The notes below the pieces were generated by a model. The model saw only the letters and a list, made by a program, of their open reading frames with translations. It was not told the DNA's origin and searched no databases. Made by a program: the position numbers and the translations under genes. From Pyrobaculum sp. (lineage in GTDB: Archaea > Thermoproteota > Thermoprotei > Thermoproteales > Thermoproteaceae), in NCBI GenBank assembly GCA_020833205.1, contig JAJHQT010000021.1:1-11885 (forward strand): a stretch of 11,885 nucleotides of DNA, given 5' to 3'. Shown piece by piece: positions 6,391 to 11,885 of the stretch (the stretch's first letter is position 1; every line of letters starts with the position of its first letter).

Positions 6391-6404
6391 TAAATTTAAA
6401 AAAT
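6391..6404. promoter_or_regulatory. Shared TATA block of divergent rqcH and ATP-cone gene
   Basis: The A/T-only run TAAATTTAAAAAAT begins with the perfect palindrome TAAATTTA and is the only TATA-like sequence between the two starts. Its centre is about 23 bases from GTG 6374 and 25 from ATG 6422, the leaderless distance on both sides. One symmetric element may therefore drive both genes, or two overlapping TATA boxes compete. Confidence 0.6.
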
Positions 6405-6421
6405 CCCTCCTCGGCAGATGC

Positions 6422-6985
6422 ATGGTCAAGGTGGTGAAGAGATCTGGCGTTGAGGAGGAGTACCTCAGCGACAAGGCGTATAAGGCATTGCGCGACGCCG
6501 GCGCCTCCGAGGAGGCGGCTCGGGAGATAGTAAAAGAGCTAGACGAGTGGGTGAAGAAGAGTCACAAAATATCCACAGACCAAATCCGGCGGTTTGTCTT
6601 AACTAGGTTAAGAAGGCTAGAGCCTGAGGTGGCAGACGCCTGGCAGTTCTACGACAGGATGTTTAAAGGTAGGCTTACTTTCGACGATGGAAAGTTGCTG
6701 GTGGTGGAGAAGGGCCGCCTCTACCTTGGGAGGAAGGTCAAGGACATCGGCAACAGGGGGCTTACGTCTGCTGAAGAGGTTAGGGAGATACTTGAAGAGC
6801 TGAGGGAAGATATGGAGTATGGCGTATCGCCTAAGGTGATAAACGCGAGGCTCTACGCCCTCTTCATGGGCGTGTTGAAGAAGAAAGACATGCCGAGGGA
6901 GGAGAAGATCAAGGCGATAGAGCTGATAAACAAGTTCAGGGAGGAACTTGGGTGGAAGCCTTACGAGCTTAAGCAACCGCTTTAG
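6422..6985 (+). CDS. Stand-alone ATP-cone domain protein
   Basis: The first 85 or so residues of this 187-residue protein form an ATP-cone, the nucleotide-sensing module known from ribonucleotide reductases and NrdR. It opens V-V-K-R-S-G-V-E-E-E-Y-L (4-15) with the following K-x-Y-K-A-L-x-D-A-G pattern and continues through I-S-T-D-Q-I-R-R-F-V. There is no zinc ribbon, so it is not NrdR, and no reductase domain follows. Residues 90-187 are mainly charged helices with no family I recognise (E-E-V-R-E-I-L-E-E-L-R-E-D and later V-I-N-A-R-L-Y-A-L-F). ATG 6422 fits a leaderless start from the shared promoter with rqcH; a GTG or ATG slightly upstream is less well spaced. Its TAG interlocks with the TAA of the convergent endonuclease IV-like gene. 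A nucleotide-responsive regulatory role is an inference. Confidence 0.8.
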   Translation: MVKVVKRSGVEEEYLSDKAYKALRDAGASEEAAREIVKELDEWVKKSHKISTDQIRRFVLTRLRRLEPEVADAWQFYDRMFKGRLTFDDGKLLVVEKGRLYLGRKVKDIGNRGLTSAEEVREILEELREDMEYGVSPKVINARLYALFMGVLKKKDMPREEKIKAIELINKFREELGWKPYELKQPL

Positions 6986-7809
6986 GCGAGGAAGACGCCT
7001 TGCTCCTCAAGCATCTGCTTCATAAGAAGAGCATCTTTCTCTAAAAGCGGCGACTCGCATATCAACGTTATAGTAATATCACGTTTTGCAAGCTCCTTAG
7101 CCAGGGGCTCAAAGGGCGGCATCTCTCGCTCGATTGGCTCATGTTCATCTACAAACTTCCCGTTGCGGTAGCGCACTGAGGTGAAGTGGGTGTGCATGTG
7201 CCGGTCGCCGAACTCCCTCTGCCACAAGTCCAGCATTTCTCCATAGTTTATCACGCCTCCGTTCCGCGCGAACAAATGCCCCCAGTCCACAACAGGCGTG
7301 ACGAAGGGAAGCTCCTTGGCCAGTTTAAACGTCTCTTCCACGCTCCCAAATTGGTTAGTCCGCGCAGTCACCTCCACTCCTATGTAAACCCCGGCCCCTA
7401 CGCCGGACTCTCTATACGCCCTCTCTAACTCCTTCTTCACTTTCTCGTAGCACCTCTGGGGGCCTAACTTGCCGTAGTACGCCGCGTGGACGACCACCAC
7501 CCACGCCTCCATGTAGTAAGCCCTGTCTAGAGAGTCCACAAGTCTCTGCCGCGACCTCTCCACCTTTTCTTCCTCTTCAGAACATAGGTTTATGAAATAC
7601 GGGGCGTGTATCGACAGCTTGACGCCGTAATCTCGCGCGGCTTTGCCCACCTGCTTCGCCAAATCTCGCGACATGCGTACGCCTTGGACGAACTCCACCT
7701 CCATCGCGTTTAGACCAAGTTCGTGCACCACTTTAACCGCGTCTAAAGTAGACTTGGCCTTGACTACGTACTGCGGAATACCGGCCGGTCCCAGGTATAC
7801 CCTAGCCAC
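6982..7809 (-). CDS. Endonuclease IV-like TIM-barrel protein (AP endonuclease family)
   Basis: The 275-residue product is an AP endonuclease family 2/xylose isomerase-like barrel. Endonuclease IV cuts DNA 5' to abasic sites using three zinc ions. Candidate ligands appear in the right order: His68 (S-I-H-A-P-Y), His108 (V-V-H-A-A-Y), Glu146 (V-E-V-T), Asp175 and His178 (V-V-D-W-G-H), His206 or His208 (H-M-H-T-H-F), Asp221 and His223 (D-E-H-E), and Glu252 (C-E-S-P). Length is near the family's 280. The match of all nine positions supports an active metal enzyme, but overall similarity to bacterial Nfo looks modest, so DNA repair is likely rather than proven and a sugar isomerase-like role is possible. 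GTG 7809 is about 23 bases from a shared TATA block and is divergent from truD. Confidence 0.82.
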   Translation of the reverse strand: MARVYLGPAGIPQYVVKAKSTLDAVKVVHELGLNAMEVEFVQGVRMSRDLAKQVGKAARDYGVKLSIHAPYFINLCSEEEEKVERSRQRLVDSLDRAYYMEAWVVVVHAAYYGKLGPQRCYEKVKKELERAYRESGVGAGVYIGVEVTARTNQFGSVEETFKLAKELPFVTPVVDWGHLFARNGGVINYGEMLDLWQREFGDRHMHTHFTSVRYRNGKFVDEHEPIEREMPPFEPLAKELAKRDITITLICESPLLEKDALLMKQMLEEQGVFLA

Positions 7810-7826
7810 CGCCTATTCACGTTTCC

Positions 7827-7836
7827 ATATTTTTAA
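7827..7836. promoter_or_regulatory. Shared TATA block of divergent endonuclease IV-like gene and truD
   Basis: ATATTTTTAA is the only A/T block between the two GTG start codons and lies midway: about 23 bases from 7809 and about 25 from 7857. The layout repeats that of the rqcH/ATP-cone pair. Confidence 0.6.
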
Positions 7837-7856
7837 GATGTTCTGATATCACCTCA

Positions 7857-9095
7857 GTGATTGAGGCGCCGTCTTTCGACAGAGAGCTTGGAATGCTTTA
7901 TTATGTCACCGACACTTGTCCGGCTGGCGGCGTGATCAAGGCGAGTCCCGACGACTTCATTGTAGAGGAGGTGTTGAGAGACGGCACGGTGGTCGCCGTG
8001 GACGGAGTCTCGCTCCAGCCCAGAGTAGGCGGCTGGGTGTGGATCCACGTGGTTAAACGCAACGTAGACACCTTAAAACTCGTCATCAAGCTTTCTAAGA
8101 CGCTGAGCCTAGGGCGTAGGGATATCTCCATCGGCGGGATTAAGGACACCAGGGCCGTCACGTCGCAGATCATCTCGATAAGAGGCGCCATCTCTAATCT
8201 GCCGAAGATTCCGAACGTCGAGTTCAAGGGGGCGTGGTCCATGGACAGGCCCATAGCGCCGTCTCTCATCTACGGCAACAGATTCACAATAGTTCTGAGG
8301 TCTGTAGACGTGAAGTGCGCAGAGGAGGCGCTGGAGGCGTTGCAAAAGACCGCCGTGCCTAACTACTACGGCTATCAACGCTTCGGCACCATTAGGCCGG
8401 TCAGCCACCTCCTGGGCAAGGCGCTTCTGCGGAAGGACCCAGAGGCGTTCTTCGACGTCATGTTTTGCAGAGTCTTCCCCTACGAGTCCAACGCGGCGAA
8501 GAAAGCCAGAGAGCTTGCATGTAGGGGCGAGTATCAAAAGGCGCTTGAGACGTTTCCCAAGTCGTTTATTGAGGAGCGGGCGGTGTTGAGGAAGCTGGCG
8601 GGCGGGACCGATTTGTGGAACGCCGTGATGGCTATACCGCTTCAGATACTTAGGCTCTACGTAGAGGCGGCGCAGTCCTATCTCTTCAACCGCCTTCTTT
8701 CTAAACGCATGGAGCTGGGCCCCTTGGACGAGCCGGTGGAGGGGGACTTGGTCGAGGTGAACGGACAGGTGGTCTACCACGTGGAGGGTCTTAGCGGCGA
8801 GGTGGTTCTGCCCGTGGTGGGCCCCGGCGCCAGAATGTCCCGGGGTAAGGTGGGGGAGGTGCTGCTCCGTGTGTTGAAGGAGGAGGGGCTTGAGGCGGAG
8901 CTTTTTTTAGAGATGCCCCGAGGGCTTAGGGTCTACGGCTCCTACAGAAGGGCGCGGCTTGAGGTGAGAGATTTCTCATGGCGTGTGGTAGGGAGCGACG
9001 TGGAGCTCCGGTTTACGTTGCCGAGGGGTAGCTATGCGACTGTACTCCTCAGGGAGGTGGTAAAGCCTGTGGAGCCCTACCGCCATGGGTTTTAA
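7857..9095 (+). CDS. truD: tRNA pseudouridine synthase TruD
   Basis: TruD/Pus7 enzymes convert specific uridines to pseudouridine, classically U13 of tRNA and, in some archaea and eukaryotes, U35 of tRNA-Tyr. The 412-residue product has the N-terminal F-I-V-E-E (34-38) and the catalytic segment G-G-I-K-D-T-R-A-V-T-S-Q (93-104) with Asp97 as nucleophile. Next come N-Y-Y-G-Y-Q-R-F-G (169-177), the helix Q-S-Y-L-F-N-R-L-L (273-281), and a C-terminal domain returning to the core with L-R-V-Y-G-S-Y-R-R (357-365) and L-P-R-G-S-Y-A-T (388-395), the usual family ending. GTG 7857 sits at leaderless distance from the shared promoter. The next gene starts 11 bases before its end. Confidence 0.96.
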   Translation: MIEAPSFDRELGMLYYVTDTCPAGGVIKASPDDFIVEEVLRDGTVVAVDGVSLQPRVGGWVWIHVVKRNVDTLKLVIKLSKTLSLGRRDISIGGIKDTRAVTSQIISIRGAISNLPKIPNVEFKGAWSMDRPIAPSLIYGNRFTIVLRSVDVKCAEEALEALQKTAVPNYYGYQRFGTIRPVSHLLGKALLRKDPEAFFDVMFCRVFPYESNAAKKARELACRGEYQKALETFPKSFIEERAVLRKLAGGTDLWNAVMAIPLQILRLYVEAAQSYLFNRLLSKRMELGPLDEPVEGDLVEVNGQVVYHVEGLSGEVVLPVVGPGARMSRGKVGEVLLRVLKEEGLEAELFLEMPRGLRVYGSYRRARLEVRDFSWRVVGSDVELRFTLPRGSYATVLLREVVKPVEPYRHGF

Positions 9096-9927
9096 TAATA
9101 AATATTTATTTCTAGACGGTATCCTCTACGTGGTTGAGGCGTATCCTGCAGATGCCGAGTTGCCGATTCCGAAGAGAGACGCATTGATAGTCTTGGCTGT
9201 ACACAGCTATATTCCGTCTCAGGCGAACCCCCGCGTGGAGTTGGTGGAGGCCGTGTTGCAGAGCCTCCAGGGTAGAGACGTGGCTATAACCTTCTCCATG
9301 CCCAAATCGTATTTCGAGAAGGCGGTTAAGATAATGGGTTTGGAGAAGCTGGCCGGCAAGTACGGCGCCAGGATTCTGCCGCCGTATCAACACGCCGACT
9401 ACAGGCTAGAGCTCGAGACGCCCAGGGGGGCTAAGATGTATGTCAAGGCGCTTAGGGCCGCCTTCGACGAGTCTCTGCTTAAGGTGGTCATATCTATACC
9501 GGTGAGCCACCCCCAGATGATCCTCTACCTAACGACGCCCACCGCAGCGCTTCAAGTCCTGGAGCCTAAAGAGGCGCAGAACCTCTACGAAGGCTTCAGA
9601 GCCTTGTATAAGTACATCGCCGACATATACAAGATGCAGAGAAACACCTACTGCGTCGCCGACGGCAAGTTTGTGATAGAGGGCGACGGCCCTATAAAAG
9701 GCTTCCAGCGGTACTGGGGCGTGTTGGTGACCGGCGAGAACTGTGCCGAAGTAGACTATGCCACGGCGCAAGCGCTCGGCGTGGACCCCAGCGACGTGGG
9801 CTATCTATATTTCTACTACGGCGGCGCCTGGCCTAACCTGAAGTTGCCGCCGCTTCTAGAAAAGAATAGACTACAGATAAAGTTGACAAGCAACGTGGGG
9901 ATCCTCCTCAGCTGGAAAAAAGGATAA
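9085..9927 (+). CDS. DUF362-like protein of unknown function
   Basis: The 280-residue product is soluble by sequence and most resembles DUF362 proteins in its C-terminal part: F-V-I-E-G-D-G-P-I-K-G (196-206), then a hydrophobic strand G-V-L-V-T-G (212-217), then A-E-V-D-Y-A-T-A-Q-A-L-G-V (221-233). In that family these blocks are followed by a conserved Asp and a mobile-looking end. The middle V-V-I-S-I-P-V-S-H-P (134-143) fits the family's V-P-K-x-K-T-H position loosely. No ferredoxin cluster motif is present. Biochemical function of the family is unknown. ATG 9085 overlaps truD by 11 bases. An A/T stretch inside the first codons places another possible leaderless start at GTG 9130, which would remove 15 residues. 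Family call is moderate. Confidence 0.62.
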   Translation: MGFNNKYLFLDGILYVVEAYPADAELPIPKRDALIVLAVHSYIPSQANPRVELVEAVLQSLQGRDVAITFSMPKSYFEKAVKIMGLEKLAGKYGARILPPYQHADYRLELETPRGAKMYVKALRAAFDESLLKVVISIPVSHPQMILYLTTPTAALQVLEPKEAQNLYEGFRALYKYIADIYKMQRNTYCVADGKFVIEGDGPIKGFQRYWGVLVTGENCAEVDYATAQALGVDPSDVGYLYFYYGGAWPNLKLPPLLEKNRLQIKLTSNVGILLSWKKG

Positions 9928-9929
9928 TA
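9918..9929 (+). promoter_or_regulatory. Possible TATA box of the C/D-box RNA
   Basis: The A-rich run ending GGATAATAG, overlapping the last codons of the DUF362-like gene, is centred about 26 bases before the C box at 9952. This is the distance expected if transcription starts at the RNA's 5' end. The match to a TATA box is weak. Confidence 0.3.
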
Positions 9930-9950
9930 GCCCCCTTGTCTAGAATTCTC

Positions 9951-10000
9951 GGTGATGAATGCGTTGGTGGAGGAGTGGTGATCTGCGACGGACGGGCTGA
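9951..10000 (+). ncRNA. Probable C/D-box guide RNA
   Basis: Archaeal C/D sRNAs, about 50-60 bases long, guide fibrillarin to 2'-O-methylate rRNA or tRNA. Here a perfect C box GTGATGA (9952-9958) and a D box CTGA (9997-10000) are 50 bases apart end to end. An internal C'-like GTGATCT lies at 9978-9984, exactly 12 bases before the D box, and TGGA at 9968-9971 is a weak D' candidate. The 12-base stretch 9985-9996 would be the D guide. The element fits between two genes, has a possible TATA box at the right distance, and is followed by a T-run. I could not assign a target with confidence. Degenerate internal boxes are common in Pyrobaculum sRNAs, so this is likely but not certain. Confidence 0.55.
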
Positions 10001-10002
10001 AC

Positions 10003-10012
10003 AAATTTTTAA
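10003..10012 (+). promoter_or_regulatory. TATA box of the XRE-cupin-methyltransferase gene
   Basis: AAATTTTTAA is centred 25 bases before ATG 10033, the leaderless spacing seen elsewhere in the window. It begins three bases after the D box of the proposed guide RNA. Confidence 0.65.
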
Positions 10013-10028
10013 GTTCTAAATTTAGAAC
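10013..10028. promoter_or_regulatory. Perfect 16-base palindrome, likely autoregulatory operator
   Basis: GTTCTAAATTTAGAAC is identical to its reverse complement over all 16 bases. It fills the space between the TATA box and the start codon of a gene whose product begins with an XRE-type DNA-binding domain. A dimer bound here would block the transcription start, so negative autoregulation is the simplest reading. Confidence 0.7.
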
Positions 10029-10032
10029 CGAC

Positions 10033-11571
10033 ATGGAGGTTGCTATTGGGAAAAGAATTGCGGAGCTCAGAGAAAAGAGGGGCCTCGCCTTGTCTCAACT
10101 AGCTAAGTTGGTGGGGATGTCTAAATCGGCATTGTGGGCTGTTGAGCAGGGGAGGGTAAGCCCCACTATTTCTACTCTGTGGAAAATCGCCAACGCCTTA
10201 GGTGTCACATTCGGCGAACTTGTGGAACCGAGTTTGTTAATTGCTGAAAACGGCGTCGAAGTTCGTTTAATAGAACGGAGAGACGGCAAGGAGGTATATA
10301 TCATGCGGCTGGGGGCTGGGGCGGTGCGCTACGCGGAGCCTCATGAAAACTCGCCGCTTGAAGTTGTTCACGTAATCGAAGGCGCTATGATAGTGGGGCC
10401 TCTCGATGCGCCCAAATACGTCTGGGAGGGGGAGACGGCCAAATTCTACGGCGGGGAGCCCCACTTTTACATGACGGTGGGCGGCGGCGCTGTTGCTGTC
10501 GTGTCTATGTTTTACCGCTCGCAGATAAGACCTGTCAAGAGGTGGTACCTCAACGCAACGCCGCCAGCTCCGGATGGGGTTAGGGATTTGCTTGAGCCGG
10601 ACGTGGACGACGAGGTTCTCGCCTACGCGATTTCTGTGGTAAACAAGAGGCAACCACCGGAGAGGTATTTAGATCTACTGCTTTTCGACGTCCTCTCTGC
10701 AGAATACAACACGTGGGCTGGCAGGCCGACGTTGCCTAAAGCCGTTGTGGAGGCAAAAAGCGCGAGCCCTCCGCACCTAAGAGCGACGTCGTTTGAGCAG
10801 AACTTCGACGTATATGAATACTTCATCTACGAACCCCTGCACCCTGGCTACGCCGAGCAGGCCGTATACGTCGCGTATGAGCTCTATAGGTGCGGAGTCA
10901 CGGAGATAGTCAGCGTGGGGTGCGGCCCTGCCTATCACGAGAAAATGCTGGCCGAGCTTCTGCCTAGCGCGAAAATATCCTGTGTAGAATCGTCGCCGTT
11001 TTTCAGAAAGTTGAGTCCGTTCCCGGTGCTAGACGACGTGCCTGCCGGCGCCTCCGCCGTGGTTTCGTTTGGGGTCTCGCATCATATTGACAATTTCCTT
11101 GAATGGATGTCGTCGAGGATAAGAGCCGGCGGTCTGCTCATTGTCGCTGACGAATTTATAGCGGACTACAACAGCGAGCTGGAGAGAAGGAGAAACGTAG
11201 TAACGCATCATTTGCGCTATCTCCTAGACATCCCGCTGAATAGGTTTCGCGTGGAGCTTCTATCTGCATATCACGCCGCCAGGGAGGGGAGGGTAAAATT
11301 AGCCTTAGACATCCTGGCGAAGACGTACCACGACATATCTAAAGAGCTTGGCGGAGGCGGAGACGACGTGGAGAAGGCTTTTCTCCACTTCTACCGGCTT
11401 GAGCTGACGTCGCTTCTGCTTGGGACGGCTTACATAGAGGAGAGGAAGACGTCGGTGGAGAAGTTTGTAGGCGCGGCGTCTGCGTTTGGCTTGAAGCTAA
11501 TGGCGCAGTATAGGGTGTATCCCACGGGAAGGGAGTCGGGCACCTACGTGTTGGTTTTTCGCAAGTTGTGA
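10033..11571 (+). CDS. XRE helix-turn-helix, cupin-like and SAM methyltransferase fusion
   Basis: The 512-residue product joins three parts. Residues 5-66 are a clear XRE/Cro helix-turn-helix, with L-S-Q-L-A-K-L-V-G-M-S-K-S-A-L-W-A-V-E-Q (20-39) and S-P-T-I-S-T-L-W-K-I-A-N-A-L-G-V. Residues about 75-162 look like a small beta-rich cupin sensor (G-A-G-A-V-R-Y, V-V-H-V-I-E-G, G-E-P-H-F-Y), as in many XRE-cupin regulators. Residues about 250-512 are a class I methyltransferase: motif I V-S-V-G-C-G-P-A (293-300), an acidic end of strand 2 at C-V-E-S-S (317-321), S-F-G-V-S-H-H-I-D (345-353), and A-G-G-L-L-I-V-A-D-E-F (365-375). The 163-250 linker is helical and unassigned. A 16-base palindrome precedes the start. 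A permease follows one base later. The methyl acceptor is unknown; nothing suggests DNA methylation. I do not know this exact fusion as a named family. Confidence 0.85.
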   Translation: MEVAIGKRIAELREKRGLALSQLAKLVGMSKSALWAVEQGRVSPTISTLWKIANALGVTFGELVEPSLLIAENGVEVRLIERRDGKEVYIMRLGAGAVRYAEPHENSPLEVVHVIEGAMIVGPLDAPKYVWEGETAKFYGGEPHFYMTVGGGAVAVVSMFYRSQIRPVKRWYLNATPPAPDGVRDLLEPDVDDEVLAYAISVVNKRQPPERYLDLLLFDVLSAEYNTWAGRPTLPKAVVEAKSASPPHLRATSFEQNFDVYEYFIYEPLHPGYAEQAVYVAYELYRCGVTEIVSVGCGPAYHEKMLAELLPSAKISCVESSPFFRKLSPFPVLDDVPAGASAVVSFGVSHHIDNFLEWMSSRIRAGGLLIVADEFIADYNSELERRRNVVTHHLRYLLDIPLNRFRVELLSAYHAAREGRVKLALDILAKTYHDISKELGGGGDDVEKAFLHFYRLELTSLLLGTAYIEERKTSVEKFVGAASAFGLKLMAQYRVYPTGRESGTYVLVFRKL

Positions 11572-11572
11572 T

Positions 11573-11885
11573 ATGAGGAGTCAAGCCGCAGTCGGCATAT
11601 TTGAAATGTTGACGGTGACGGCTATTTGGGGCAGCGTGCCTGTAATATTCAAGCTTTCTGGACTTCCCTCGCCTGTGTTTGTATTCTTCAGAGTGGCAAT
11701 CACTGCCGTCTTGCTGGCCGCGGCTCTACGCCGCTTTACATGTAGCGGCTTAGCTGCAGTTTTGTCTGGCGTCTTCCTTGCGCTTAACTGGATCTTCCTC
11801 TTCTACGCCACAGCCCTTATGCCGGTGTCCACCGCCGTTATGATCTACTATGCAGGCCCTATAATGGCCAGCGTCTACATGCACT
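11573..11885 (+). CDS. DMT/EamA-family permease, N-terminal part
   Basis: ATG 11573 opens a frame that runs off the right edge after 104 codons. It begins A-V-G-I-F-E-M-L-T-V-T-A-I-W-G-S, followed by F-K-L-S-G-L-P-S-P-V-F-V-F-F-R-V, the first-helix W-G and second-helix F-x-R pattern of drug/metabolite transporters. Three or four membrane helices are visible (about residues 6-24, 30-47, 53-75 and 80-103). These permeases usually have ten helices and move small metabolites. The substrate cannot be predicted. The gene starts one base after the stop codon of the XRE-cupin-methyltransferase gene, so it shares that transcript and probably its control by the palindrome. Confidence 0.88.
   Translation, partial: MRSQAAVGIFEMLTVTAIWGSVPVIFKLSGLPSPVFVFFRVAITAVLLAAALRRFTCSGLAAVLSGVFLALNWIFLFYATALMPVSTAVMIYYAGPIMASVYMH

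Noticed and set aside
8109..8780. 223-codon open frame on the minus strand
   Set aside because: Lies wholly within truD in a shadow frame; His/Arg/Leu-rich composition is typical of antisense of GC-rich coding DNA.

Overview
This window comes from a hyperthermophilic crenarchaeon of the order Thermoproteales, most likely Pyrobaculum or a close relative. Four things point that way. First genes of transcription units have an A/T-rich TATA block about 23-27 bases before the start codon and no Shine-Dalgarno site (leaderless). A tRNA-Leu carries a short intron in its T-loop. A decayed gene resembles the PaREP2-type repeated proteins of Pyrobaculum. The gene content is archaeal: PyrI, the archaeal/eukaryotic-type ribosome rescue factor RqcH/NFACT, archaeal TruD and a Mut7-C RNase.

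Bases 1-2130 are a decaying accessory region. A possible leaderless gene leaves the left edge on the minus strand. It is followed by a stretch with no credible gene, a 76-base two-tier hairpin, a broken gene for a membrane-anchored or exported protein, an intact tRNA-Leu(GAG) on the minus strand, a heavily broken PaREP2-like gene, and a truncated tRNA-Leu relic on the plus strand. The relic and the intact tRNA form an inverted repeat of 39 bases with one mismatch, flanking the PaREP2-like remains.

Bases 2131-4079 hold a tightly overlapped pyrimidine operon, pyrI-pyrE-pyrD, transcribed from a TATA box at 2138. PyrB is not visible, and pyrI starts right after the tRNA relic. Convergent to it on the minus strand is an overlapped pair: rqcH (ribosome-associated quality control) followed by a Mut7-C PIN-like RNase. 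Divergent from rqcH is a small ATP-cone protein, whose stop codon interlocks with that of an endonuclease IV-like TIM-barrel protein on the minus strand. That gene is in turn divergent from truD, which overlaps a DUF362-like gene. Both divergent pairs have start codons exactly 48 bases apart with one central TATA-like block, so each pair may share a bidirectional leaderless promoter.

Bases 9928-11885 hold a probable C/D-box guide RNA. Next comes a 512-residue fusion of an XRE helix-turn-helix, a cupin-like domain and a SAM methyltransferase, preceded by a perfect 16-base palindrome placed between its TATA box and start codon. One base after its stop codon begins a DMT/EamA-family permease that is cut off by the window edge. 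The XRE-cupin-methyltransferase fusion, its palindrome and the permease look like a self-regulated sense, modify and transport module. This is the least conventional system in the window.
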